Positions 37,202-49,200 of a DNA stretch of 64,000 nt are shown here, piece after piece. The stretch comes from Dromiciops gliroides (lineage: Eukaryota > Chordata > Mammalia > Microbiotheria > Microbiotheriidae). Each line of letters opens with the position of its first letter. The first letter of the stretch is position 1. The DNA lies in contig NC_057863.1 of the NCBI RefSeq assembly GCF_019393635.1, positions 645,400,660 through 645,464,659 of the forward strand. Reading direction: 5' to 3'. Both the position numbers and the translations under genes were made by a program. The notes beneath the pieces are model-generated. The model was not told the origin of the DNA. It was given only the letters and a program-made list of their open reading frames with translations, and searched no databases.

Positions 37202-40200
37202 CTGGGCACAGAAATACATTTCACTCAACAGTGAAATGGGGGTAGGGGAATTAGAGGAAGAATAGATTAAGGGAGACAGCAGTCCTAAGCAAAACAATTC
37301 TAAGGATGTACCAAAATATCTATAGTTCTGCGGTAGCCAAGAATGGGAATCTGAGGGGATCCCTATAAAATGAAGAATGAACAAGTTGCAGTATATGGAT
37401 AAGATAGAACACTATTGTGCTGATCTCTTACCAGAGCAATAACCATTGAAGATTCCAGACACTAAAATGTTCTCTCTGGCTCCAAGCCCTTCATCCCCTG
37501 GCCCCCTCCTACCTTTCCAGCCTTCTCACATCTTCCTCCCCCATCGTGCCCTCCTGGATCCAGTGACAATGGCCTCCCCTCTGCCTCTCAGCTCCAGGCC
37601 TTCTCTCTGGCTGCCCCTATTCCTGGAGTGCTCTCCCTTCTCTGCTGAGCTACCTGGCTTTCTTCAAATACCCACTTTCACAGGAAGCCTTCCCCGGCCC
37701 CTATTCTCTCTCTAGTAATTATTTCCTATTTATCCTGCACACAGCTTGTGGTAGAGATTTGTTTGCATGTTGATTCTATTAGATTGTAAGCTCCTTGAGG
37801 GAAAGGGCTATCTTTTGCCACTTTTTTATCTCTAGTACTTAACACAGTGACTGGCACATAAACATAAAAATGTTTACTGATTGACTGATATTGCGCGATG
37901 GGTTTTGTTTTTCTTGTGTTCTTAATGGGGAGTGGGAGGGTGATAAGGCAGATCTTGACTAACTGAAACAATACATTTTAAAAAAGAAAAAACATACATC
38001 ATAACAAATAATGAATAGAAAGAATTCAGAGAAACTTGGGGAGAAATCTATGAACTGATGAAGCCAAAAGAATTTGAAGAACTAGTTCCAAGAAAATAGT
38101 CAAAGTCTTCAGAACTGGGCTCAATGCTGTGTAACCAACTGTGAAAATGGAAAAGGAGGCAGACCACAGGTGCAGAATAAAGCACACTGGAGCCAAGATG
38201 GCGGGGGAAAGGCAGTGAGCTCCCAAACTCATGACACGATCACTCCAAAAAACATCCAAATCAAGCCATAGGAAAAGTCCTGGAGCAGCAAAACTCACAG
38301 AAGAATGTGCTGAAATCATCTTCTAACCAAGAACAGCTTGGAAGGTCAGAAGGAGGGAGCTGCTGTGCTGATACAGGAGTCGGGCCCAACCCCACAGTCA
38401 CCCTGACACAGATCCAGTCCCAGGAAGGCCTGAACAGAGAAAGAGACCCCCAGAGCCTCCAAATCAGCTGAAGCACCAATGTCATCTGGAACTAAGCTCA
38501 CAGTCTGGTGAGTGGGCTGAGCCCTGGGCAGGGGGGAGACTACAGGGGTCTATGCTGGTGCTAAGGCAGAACTTGGATTTTACACCCCTGCTGAGAACCA
38601 GGAGGTAGGCTCGAGTATCAATGGCCCAGGTGGGGGAGGGACACAGGCTCCTCAGAGCTAACAACCACAACACACAAAGCTGGTTGATTAGCAAGTTGGT
38701 CTGGGGTCATCTAAGGACCAGGGAACAGGCCGGGTGAGGGAAGAACCTGATTCTCCTTAAATCATACCACCTGGGACTTCTTAAGCTTGGGATACTGCAG
38801 CCTGGAAACAGTGCCTCACTTTAAGGAGCTAAAAGTCTAGTAAAAGAAAGGTAAAATGAGCCGACAGAGAAAGGTGAGGACCATAAAAAATTTCTTCAGT
38901 AACAAGGAAGACCAAGGGGCACCCTCAGAGGAAGATGTCAACATCAGGGCCCCTATATCTAAAGCTTCCAAGAAAAATAGGAATTGGTCTCAGGCCATAG
39001 AGGTGCTCAAAAAGGACTTTGAAGATAAAGTTAGAGAGGTAGAGGAAAAAATGGAAAGAGAAATGAGGGAGATGCAGGGAAGACATGAGAAAAATGTCAA
39101 CAGCTTGAAAAGTCAAATTGGCCAAATGGAAAAGGAGGTACAAAAGCTTTCTGATGAAAATAATTGCCTAAGAATTAGGATTGAACAAATGGAAGCCAGT
39201 GATTTTATGAGAAACCAAGACACAATAAAGCAAATCCAAATGAATAAAAATTGAGGCAATGTGAAATATATTCTGGGAAAAACTGCTGACCTGGAAAATA
39301 GGTCCAGGAGAGATAATTTGAAAATTACTGGTCTACTTGAAAACCATGATCAAGGAAAGAGCTTAGACATCATCTTCCAAGATATTCTCAGGGAAAATTG
39401 CCTTGAAATTCTAGAAGCAGAAGCTAAAATAGAAATTGAAAGAATCCACTGATCACCTCTAGAAAGAGATCCCAAAAGGAAAACTCCTAGGAATATATTA
39501 TAGCCAAATTCCAGAGCTCTCAGGTCAAGGAGAAAATACTGCAAGCTGCCAAAAAGAAAGAATTCAAGTACTGTAGAGCCCCAGTCAGGATAGCACAAGA
39601 TCTAGCAGCTTCTAAATTAAAGGACCAGAGGGCATGGAATATGATATTCCAAAGGGCAAAGGAAATGGGATTACAACCAAGAATCATCTACCCAGAAAAA
39701 CTCAGCATAATCTTTCAGAGGAAAAAATGGGACTTTAATGAAAAAGAAGACTTTCAGATATTTGTGATGAAAAGACCTGAACTGAATGGCAAATTTGACT
39801 TTCAAATACAACACCCTAGAGAACCATAAAAAAATGGAGCTGGGGGACATACCTGGAGTCATACAGTGGGCGACTGTCTTGTGTCTGAGGCCAGGTTTTG
39901 GCTGGGATCCCCCTGAGTCCAGGGGTGATGCTTTGTCCACTGTATCACTTAGCTAGGTGATGACATCTTTAGGGTTAAATTGAGGGGTGAAGGAAATTCA
40001 CTGGGGGAGGGGGAAGGGCAGAGGTGAAATCCTACATGAAAGAAACAGGAAAAGGTTTATGGAGTGGGGGAAGAGATGGGAGAGGAGCAGGACAGTAAAT
40101 GAATTTTACAGTCATCAGAAAAGGCTCAAAGACCTTAAACTCATCAGAGCTGCCTCAAGGAGGGACTAACAGACACACCCAACTAGGTGGAGTAATCTAT

Positions 40201-43200
40201 TTAATCTGGGCAGTAAATGAGCCGAACAAGCATCAGAAATGGCTCAAAGACCTCAATCTCATTAGAATTGGCTCAATGAGGGAATAATGTACACACTCAA
40301 TTGGGTGTAGTAATCTCTCTAACCCTGCAGGAAAATAGGAGGGGAAGGGGATAAAGAGAGAGGGGCAGGAGCAGCTAGGTGGCACAGTAGATAGAGCACC
40401 GGCCCTGGATTCAGGAGGACCTGAGTTCAAATCTGGCCTCAGACACTAGCTGTGTGACCCTGGGCACGTCAACCCCAATTGCCTCACCAAAAAAAAAAAA
40501 AAAAGAGAAAGAGGGGCAAAAGAAGGAAGGGCGGAGTGGGGGAGGGGACAGACAGAAGCAAATCTCTTTTGAAGAGTGATAGGATGAAAGATGATGAATA
40601 GAATAAATATCATGGGGAAGGGAATAGGATGGAAAGGAAACAGTTATCAATAGTAATCATGAAAAAGAAAAGGGGGAAAAATTGTACAAAAAATATTTAT
40701 CGCAACTCTTGGTGGAGGCTAAGAATTGAGAATCAAGGGAATGTCCATCAATTGAGGAATGATGGGAAAAGCTGTGCTATATGATTGTGGTGGAATGGTC
40801 TTGTGCTACAGGAAATGACAAACAGGAAGATCCCTGAAAAACCTAGAAAGACTAATGAACATCGATGTATTGTGAAGTGAGCAGAGCTGGGAGGACATTG
40901 TGCATAGTGACAGCAGTAATGTTCAATGAGCAATTGTGAATGACTTAACTACTCTCAGCAATGCAATGATCCAAGACAATCCCAAGGAACTAAAGAGGAA
41001 ACTTACTAAGCACCCCCATAGAAAGAACTGATAAAAAGAACACTTGTGGATTGTACATACATAAACTGGTTGCAATCTTGTGGAGGGGGGAGGAAAGGGA
41101 GGGAGAAAAATTTAGAACTCTAAATCTTATGAAAATGAATGTTGAAAAGTACCCTTTTCTCTTATAACATAACTAATGCAGAAATAGGATTAATGTTATT
41201 ATGTGTATATATACATATACATACACACACACACACACACACATATATATAAAACCTATATCAGATTACCTGCTGTCTAGGGGAGGGGGAAGGGAAGGGA
41301 GGGAGAAAAATCTGAAATTGTAAAGCTTGTATAAACAAAAGATGAGAACTATCTTTACATGTAACAGAAAAAAAAATAAAATACTTTATTAATTTAAAAA
41401 AAAGTACCCTTACATGTAACTAGAAAATAAAATAAATGCTTGTTGCTGAAAAAACAAACAAACAAAAAACAAGAATGAAGCACACTGGGTCCAAAAGGGT
41501 CAGTGTTTTGCTTAACTTTTGGGAGGGAAGGATCATTGGGAACTAACAGTGAGAAGGAAAAGTACCAGATCTTATTACAAAGTGGTAATCATCAAAACAA
41601 TCTGGTACTGTTTGAAAAACAGAGTTGAGGATCAGTGGAATAGATCAGGTACATAATAACAGCAGTAAATGACCACAGAAATCTAGTGTTTGATAAACCC
41701 AAAGATCCAAGCTTTGGTGACAAAAACTTACTATCTAACAAAAATTGCTAGGAAAACTTGAAAGCAGGTTGGCAGAAACTAGGTGCAGACAAATATCTCA
41801 CAAATGTATACCAAGATAAGGTCAAAATGGGTACACGATTCTGACATAAAAGGTGATAGCATAAGCAAATTAGAGGAGCACAGAAAATTTTACATGTCAG
41901 ACCTATGGATAAGGGAAGAATTTATGACCAACTAAGAGACAGAGAATTACAGGATGTAATTTTGATTACATTAAATTAAAAATTTTTTGCACAAACCAAT
42001 GAAGCCAAAATTAGAAGGAAAGCAGGTAATGAGGGAAAATGGTCAAAATCAGAAAATGATAAAGAGAGGGGGAGGAGAAGGGATGAGAATGAATTGTTTT
42101 GGATACAGTGAACTTAGGATGCCTAGAGAAGGAACATCCAGTTCAAATTGTGCACTGGGCAACTGGTAATGCTGGATCACAGTGTGAAGGAATCTAGGGC
42201 TAGGGAGCTCTATCTGGGAGTCTTCATCGTAGAAATAACTAAGCTTGGGGGATCTGGAGAAGGCAGCAAAGGCAAAGGAATTAAGTGAGAAGAGGGTGTG
42301 TAGCTGAACCATGAAGGATGACTATAGTTAGGGAGCATAGCTCAGACATCCACGGCCATCTCCAGCAGTGCTCATGTTTATCTTTTTTTTTTTTTTAAAG
42401 TGAGGCAATTGGGGTTAAGTGACTTGCCCAGGGTCACACAGCTAGTAAGTGTCATGTGTCTGAGGCCGGATTTGAACTCAGGTCCTCCTGACTCCAGGGT
42501 CGGTGCTCTATCCATTGCGCCACCTAGCTGCCCCCCTCCTCATGTTTATCTTGCACTAGACCCAGATGGCTCCAGAGGAGAGAGTGAAGTTAGTGACCTA
42601 GCACAGCCCTCCCTCACTTAAATCCAATTCACTGCAAGTCATGACATCACCCTGATGTGATGGACAAACAACAACTGAGGCTGATGGGATCTTACAAGAT
42701 GATATTATGCCAATAAGGTACTTCCAATGAGGAAGAAGTCAGCCAGAGAAGTCCCCAAGTAGTGCAGCCAGGGGAGAAAGGATGAAATTCGAGCTTTCTG
42801 CAAACCAAAGTGATTAGGTGCTGCAAAGATTGTCATTCTCCTTTTATAGATGAGGGATTGGGGGCTCAGAAAGGTTAAGGAATTTGTCCTTGGTCTTCTA
42901 ATCTAGGCCTCTACCCATTGAATACAGTGCTTTTCCTGCAACACTTACAATTTATTTAAAATCTCATCTCCTGTGGATTTAGTCTGCAAACCTTACCTTG
43001 GGACAGCTTGACTAGGCTTTGACTTAAGAATAGGCTATCTTTTCTTTTCTTTTTTTTTTTTGCGGGGCAATGGGGGTTAAGTGACTTGCCCAGGGTCACA
43101 CAGCTAGAAAGTGTCAAGTGTCTGAGGCCAGATTTGAACCCAGGTCCTCCTGAATCCAGGGCCGGTGCTTTATCCACTGCTCCACCTAGCTGCCCCCCTT

Positions 43201-46200
43201 GTCCTTTGTTCTTGAAGAGGACCATGACATCTGGGTGATGTCATGACTTGCACTAAATTGGATTTAAATGAGGGAGGGCTGAGCAAGGTCACCAGCCTTA
43301 CTCTCCTCCAGAGCCATCTGGGTCCGGTGGCAAGATATGCATAAGGATGACTGGAGATGGCCCAGGATGTTTAAGGTAATTGAGGTTAAGTGACTTGCCC
43401 AGGGTCACACAGCTAGTAAGTGCTGAGGTGAGATTTGAACTCAGGTCCTCTCAATTTCAGAACCAGTGTTCTATCTACCTTGCCACCTAGCTGCCCTGTA
43501 GCACCCTTCTTAAAGGGGAGGAGAGGGAAGGGAGAGAATCTGAAATTCAAAACAATGTTAAAATAAAAAAAACAAAAAAAACCCCACCAATCCACTCAAG
43601 AGTGACACAGACTTTAGCCTCCCAGGTCAACCAAGCCCCAGAGATGCTATTTCATCTGGATCAGACTAGCACTAGGATGCTGGGTTTTTAAAATTTATTT
43701 ATTTTATTTTTTGGTGAGGCAATTGGGGTTAAGTGACTTGCCCAGGGTCACACAGCTAGTAAGTGTCAAGTGTCTGAGGCAGGATTTGAACTCAGGTCCT
43801 CCTGACTCCAGGTCCAGTGCTCTATCCACTGCACCACCTAGCTGCCCCTAGGATGCTGTTTTTTTACTGTCAAATCCATTCTACATTTCAATTTAGGATG
43901 TCAGAAATAATAGCTCCTTTACCCTCCCACCCTCATTCTCCTGCAAGAAGTTCTCTATAAAGATGGGTCAGGTAGGAGTAGGCAGAATCACCAGTAACTG
44001 ACTTTTCTTAATAGTCACATCTATATAAAACAAGGTTTTATTCCTGGCAATGTAGAAATGAAGAACAAAAAGCAGCCACCAAGGGGGCAGCTAGGTGGCG
44101 CAGTGGATAAAGCACCGGCCCTGGATTCAGGAGTTCCTGAGTTCAAATCTGGCCTCAGACACTTGACACTTACTAGCTGTGTGACCCTGGGAAAGTCACT
44201 TAACCCCCATTGCCCCGCAAAAAAAAAAAAAAGCCGCCACCAACAGGCTGCAGCACCAGCAGTAGCATTTAATGGGCACTTTAAGATGTGCAAAATACTT
44301 TACCTAGGTGAACTTAATTGGTTATTCACAACCACCCTGGGAGGCAGGTGCTATTAGTATTATCACCACTCCCATTTTACAAATGAGGAAACTAAGGCAG
44401 TGAGAGGTTAAGTGACTGGGGCCAAATCAGAAGTCAGGTCTTCCTGACTCCAAAACAATTGAGTTTAAAATTTTTATCTTGATGAACCTTTTCATTTTTT
44501 ACACCACCTTCACTTCTGAATGCATCTCTCTAACAAAAAATCTCCCTTACCTTTTTTTAAAGAGAAAAAAACACAAAACAACTTAGCAAAAGCAAGGAAC
44601 ACATGAACATTTGTTGACAACACGTGGGGTATCCTGTACCTATAGTCCCCCACTTCTGCAAAGAAGCCAGAGAGTTCATTTTCTCCGTTCTTCCTGGGAG
44701 CAGACTGAGCACTTATAATCACCAGAGTTGTCGAGCCCACTGATCAGAGAATGACAAGACATGGAGGTGCATGAATGTATTACTATATAGTAAGAAACAG
44801 TAAGTATGAAGAAATCTAGAAAGCATGGAAGACTTACATTAACTCACTAAGCAGGACCAGGAAAACAATATAATCAGAACAACAATAGAAAAAACCCCCA
44901 AGCTGAACGCTGTGTAATTATGTGTCAGAAGAGATAAAAATGTACCTCTCTCCGGTCAGTAGAGGTCTGGGGCAGGAAACACTGCCTAGGGACAGGGCCA
45001 AGATGGTAAAGACAGGGATTTGCCTAAGCTCTCCTAAATCCCCTTCCAAGCAGCACTAACATAACACCTCAAAATGAATTCTGAAGCAGAAGAACCAACA
45101 AAAAGTCGGGGGAAAACAATTTTCCAGACCAAGACAACTTGGAAGGTGGGCAGGAAAGGTCTGTCACTAGGGTGAAAGCAGAGCATAGGCCATGTTCTGG
45201 CAAGACAACAGTAGGCCTTGGGAGATAACTGAATTGATGGCAGCTTCCAGAGCACTAAGCCCACCAGTGGACCAGTGGTAAGAGGGTTGGACAAATGGAC
45301 AGAAGGAAATGTTAGGGGAACCTCTGCTGGCACTGGGTACAAGGACTCTGTTGCATTGCCCATACGTAACTCTGGTTCACAGTTTCTGGGCAGAAAAGAG
45401 TGCTTGTGGTTGCTCACAGACCACGTTACAGGCCAGAAAAACAGTGAAAAAAAGTTTCCTTAGATCATATCACCTTGGAAGAACTAAAAACTTACAGACC
45501 CCCATAATAAGTTCTGAAAACAGCAGCACAAAAAACCTGAAGCTTCAGACAGTGCACCCCTTCTACCCCAGGAGCAAAGTCCAACTTTAACATAAAGTTA
45601 AAAGTCAAGAAATAGGCTGGGGAAATACTGTTTGATGAAGAACTGTGAATGACTTGACTATTCTCAACAATACAATCCAAGACAATCCCAAAGGACTACT
45701 GATGAAACATACTATCCACTTCCAAAGAAAGAACTGATTGATGGAACAAACTGCTTAATAAATGCTAGTTAGTAAGTGCTAAAAGAATCACCAGGGTTCA
45801 CTTTCCCCAGAGAACTACCACCAAAGTTTTATAAGAGACTGGGAGAGGGGCAGCTAGGTAGCCACCAGCCCTGGATTCAGGAGGACCTGAGTTCAAATCT
45901 GGCCTCAAACATTTGACACTTACCCTTGACCCTGAGCAAGTCACTTAACTCTCACTGCCCCACCAAAAAAAAAAGAAAAGAAAAAGAGATTGGGGAAGAG
46001 GAAGGAAAGGAGAAGGGAGGCAATATCTAAAAGGCTAAATACTCCAGTCTGCTAATTATAAAAAGATCTTTGAAATGATGCAAAGTATGGATGAGGGAAA
46101 ATTGAGCGTGCTTACTAAAACACTACATATTATACTGAGATATAGCAACCCAGGAATAAAAACTAACAGAAAAATGGAGAGGAGAGATTATTCCCTACCT

Positions 46201-49200
46201 CCCCTACCCTCAGACAGGTTTCTTTCTTTTTTCTTTGTGGCAAAATTTTGTCCAAAAAGTCTGTATATAAGGGGCAGCTAGGTGGCTCAGTGGATAGAGC
46301 ACTGGCCCTGGAGTCAGGAGTACCTGAGTTCAAATCCGGCCTCAGACACTTGACACTTACTAGCCGTGTGACCCTGGGCAAGTCACTTAACCCCCACTGC
46401 CCCGCAAAAAAAAAGTTTTCCTGAAAGCTTCCTGACATGTTGCCCTCTAGATGAAGTCTTATCCCCCCATCTACTGTAGCTTCTCCCCATTCATCTAATA
46501 TTTATCTGCTTATTTTGTCTCTATTTTCATATATACATGTTGCCTCCTTTGAGAGAAGCTCCCTGAGGGCAGGCAGGAGCTATTCTTTTGCCTTTGCTTC
46601 CCTAGCATCTAACAAAAGTCCAGCTTTCGGGGCAGCTAAGTGGCGCAGTGGACACTTAACACTTACTAGCTGTGTGACCCTGGGCAACTAACTTAACCCC
46701 AATTGCCTCACTAAAAAAACAAAAGTCCAGCTTTCAGTGAGTGCTTAATAAATACTGGCTTATAAATTCTGTTACAGCAATTTACTCAATATTCCTCTAG
46801 CCCTAAGATGCTGGTATCGAGAACCTTGAATAAAATGAAATTGCTTGATAGGACTTTATGCTCCTGGGAGTGGGGAGTTGACCCTTATACCCATACATGT
46901 ATGTGCCAGGCACTGGGACCAGTTCTAGGAATACAAGAAAAAACACAAGGGTCCGGGCAGTGATGGAGATCACAGGAACCTGGATAGGCCAGCAGAGCTT
47001 GGGCCTATAGTTAAAGTATTATCACACTCTAAGCTCCTTAAATGCAGGGACTGTTGTTTTTTGCCTCTTTTTGTATCCCCAGCACTTTGCACAGTGTCTG
47101 GCCACAGTACTGATGAAGTACAGGGCTGGGGAATGTTTGTGCATGTTACCTGAGGGGTATGCCCAGCCAAGCTGATGAAGCTCAACACCAAAGGGTTTGC
47201 TAAGAGGGCAAGTTTTAGGGTAGCCCAGAAACTCAGGAAACTGCCTATTATAGTGGGGAAGAGACTGTGATCTGCCTCTGGTAGAAGACTTAAGTACTTC
47301 AAATCACGGAAGACAGAAGTAATGCATTGTTATCTTTGTGAAAAATTCTGTTTTCTATCATTTGTTATTTCTACAGCCCTAGATGACTCTTAATACTAAG
47401 ACTTAAAAACTACCTATTTTCTCCAACATTTTTTCCCTTTTTGTGTGTGTGAGGCAACTGGGGTTAAGTGACTTGCCCAGGGTCACACAGCTAGTGTTAA
47501 GTGTCTGAGGCTAGATTTGAACCCAGGTTCTCCTGAATCCAGGGCAGATGCTCTATCCACTGCACCACCTAGCTGCCCCTTCTCCAACATTTTTGTCCTG
47601 CTCTCAACTTTCCTCTTTCCCCTACCACCCCAAATGCCACAAGGCTTTTCTTGGGGCCCTGCAGATAGCTCAAACTCCTTCCATTACCCTGTGATCAATG
47701 CCTATCACAATGTTTTGCACATAATAGGTCCTCTTTAAAAGAGTTAGTCAAGGAACATTATATGCCTAGAACAGGAATCTGGGGACCTAGTTTCTAGTCC
47801 TCACTTGGCTATTGAATAATTTGCTTCATCAACTTCAGCAAATCTGGGCCTTAGGGTTCTCATCAAACATTGAGAACAATATGAAGCTACTTCATGCCTT
47901 ACACAAATGGAGTCACACGTTCAGTAAAAACAGACAAAAAAAGCCAGCATGCAGACTATTTTTAGACCCTTCTCTTCTCCCACCCAGAAGTCTACCTCTT
48001 GGTTTCAGATCAACCTACAAACACCTTCCTATTCTCTCTGCTCTCTGGGGAGGGGGTGGGGCTCAAATGCCACCTTATCCCCCTTTACTTTAACACTCCA
48101 TCCAAGCTCAGCTGGCCCCACCCAGAATAAGCCCAGACTTAGTCGGCTTGGGGGTACTCAAGCCCTTCACATCTCACCCAGTTGCCTTTCCCCTCTGGAA
48201 GTCTGCATCCCTCTTTATAGATGGCTGGAATCTGGACTTCATACAAAACTCCAATTTCTGTCTGCAGTTTCGGTGGGTTGGAGGACTCCAGTGGACTCCA
48301 CACAACATGATTCCTTTTGTGTATCCCCCCCCCAACCTTATACAGTAAGCTCCTGGGGGGCATGGGCTATCTTTTTTCTTATTTGTTTTTCTAATGCTTA
48401 GGGCAGTGCCAGTTCTTTTATGGGTTTTTTTTAGCCCCCACTGACTCTTCATTACTCCATTTGGAGTTTTCTTGGCAGATACGGGGCATGGTTGGTCATT
48501 TCCTTCTCCAGCTCATTTTTCAAAGAGGAAACTAAGGCAAACAGGGTTAAATGACTTGCCAGGGTCACCCAGCTAGGAGTGAAAGGCTTCCTGACGCCAA
48601 GCCGGGCACTCTCTAAAACCGAGACACACAGTATTCCCGTCCCTGGAATTAGGGATAGGGGCTTAAAAGCTGGCACAAGAGGAAAGGCGCCCCCACCCCT
48701 TTTTGCAGGTCCAGACTCTCCAAAACGTATCGCCCCAAGGGATAAGTGGGCTGGCCAGGGTCCTGCGGTCACTACGGGTTAAGGGCAGGAGCAGTCCTCC
48801 GCCCACAACGCACACCGGGCTGCCCTGAGATCGATGCCCCCTCCCTTCCGCTGCTCTTTCGGGGGTGGGGGGGGGGCGCGATGTCAATCCCTGGAACCAC
48901 CGGCTGCAGTGAAGCGTCCACTGCGTACCAGTCGTGGGGCCACGCCAGTGCCGGCCCTCAAGGAGTTTACAATCACGTGGGCCGTTACACCTAGGGAGCC
49001 CGGGAGCCATGATCCTCTTCAGAGTGAGCACAAAGGCCCCACCTCAGGCCAGGCCCCGCCCCTGCCTTCTGGCCCCACCTCTTCCGGAGCCCCTCCCCCT
49101 TCTCCTCCCCCCCCCTCCTCCTCCCCCGCCGCCGGCCGCCCCTCACCGTTTCTGTGCCTCCAGCCCCCACAAGCGGATCTGCCGGTCGTACTGAGCCGCC

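Larger units (their letters stand above)
34440..37440 (+). mobile_element. HAL1-like element 1 (L1 ORF1 without ORF2)
   Basis: A 5'UTR-like stretch leads into an ORF1 relic (about 35640-36620) containing GAGAAATGAGAGATATGGAA, AAGAAAACTGCTCAGACC and ATACTGCAAGCAGCC. It then passes straight to an L1 3'-like end (37310-37430: CCAAGAATGGGAATCTGAGG). No ORF2 sequence between. Frame broken; two SINEs and CA/AAAG repeats inserted. Confidence 0.6.
38189..41475 (+). mobile_element. HAL1-like element 2 (5'UTR, ORF1, linker, 3' end)
   Basis: 5' end GAGCCAAGATGGCGGGGGAA is the usual L1 start. A 0.67-kb 5'UTR leads to ORF1 at 38856, then a G-rich linker (39960-40680), then an L1 3' end (40685-41475) containing TCCATCAATTGAGGAATGAT and two successive A-rich tails. 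ORF2 is absent. Two SINE insertions and several stops make it inactive. Confidence 0.75.
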
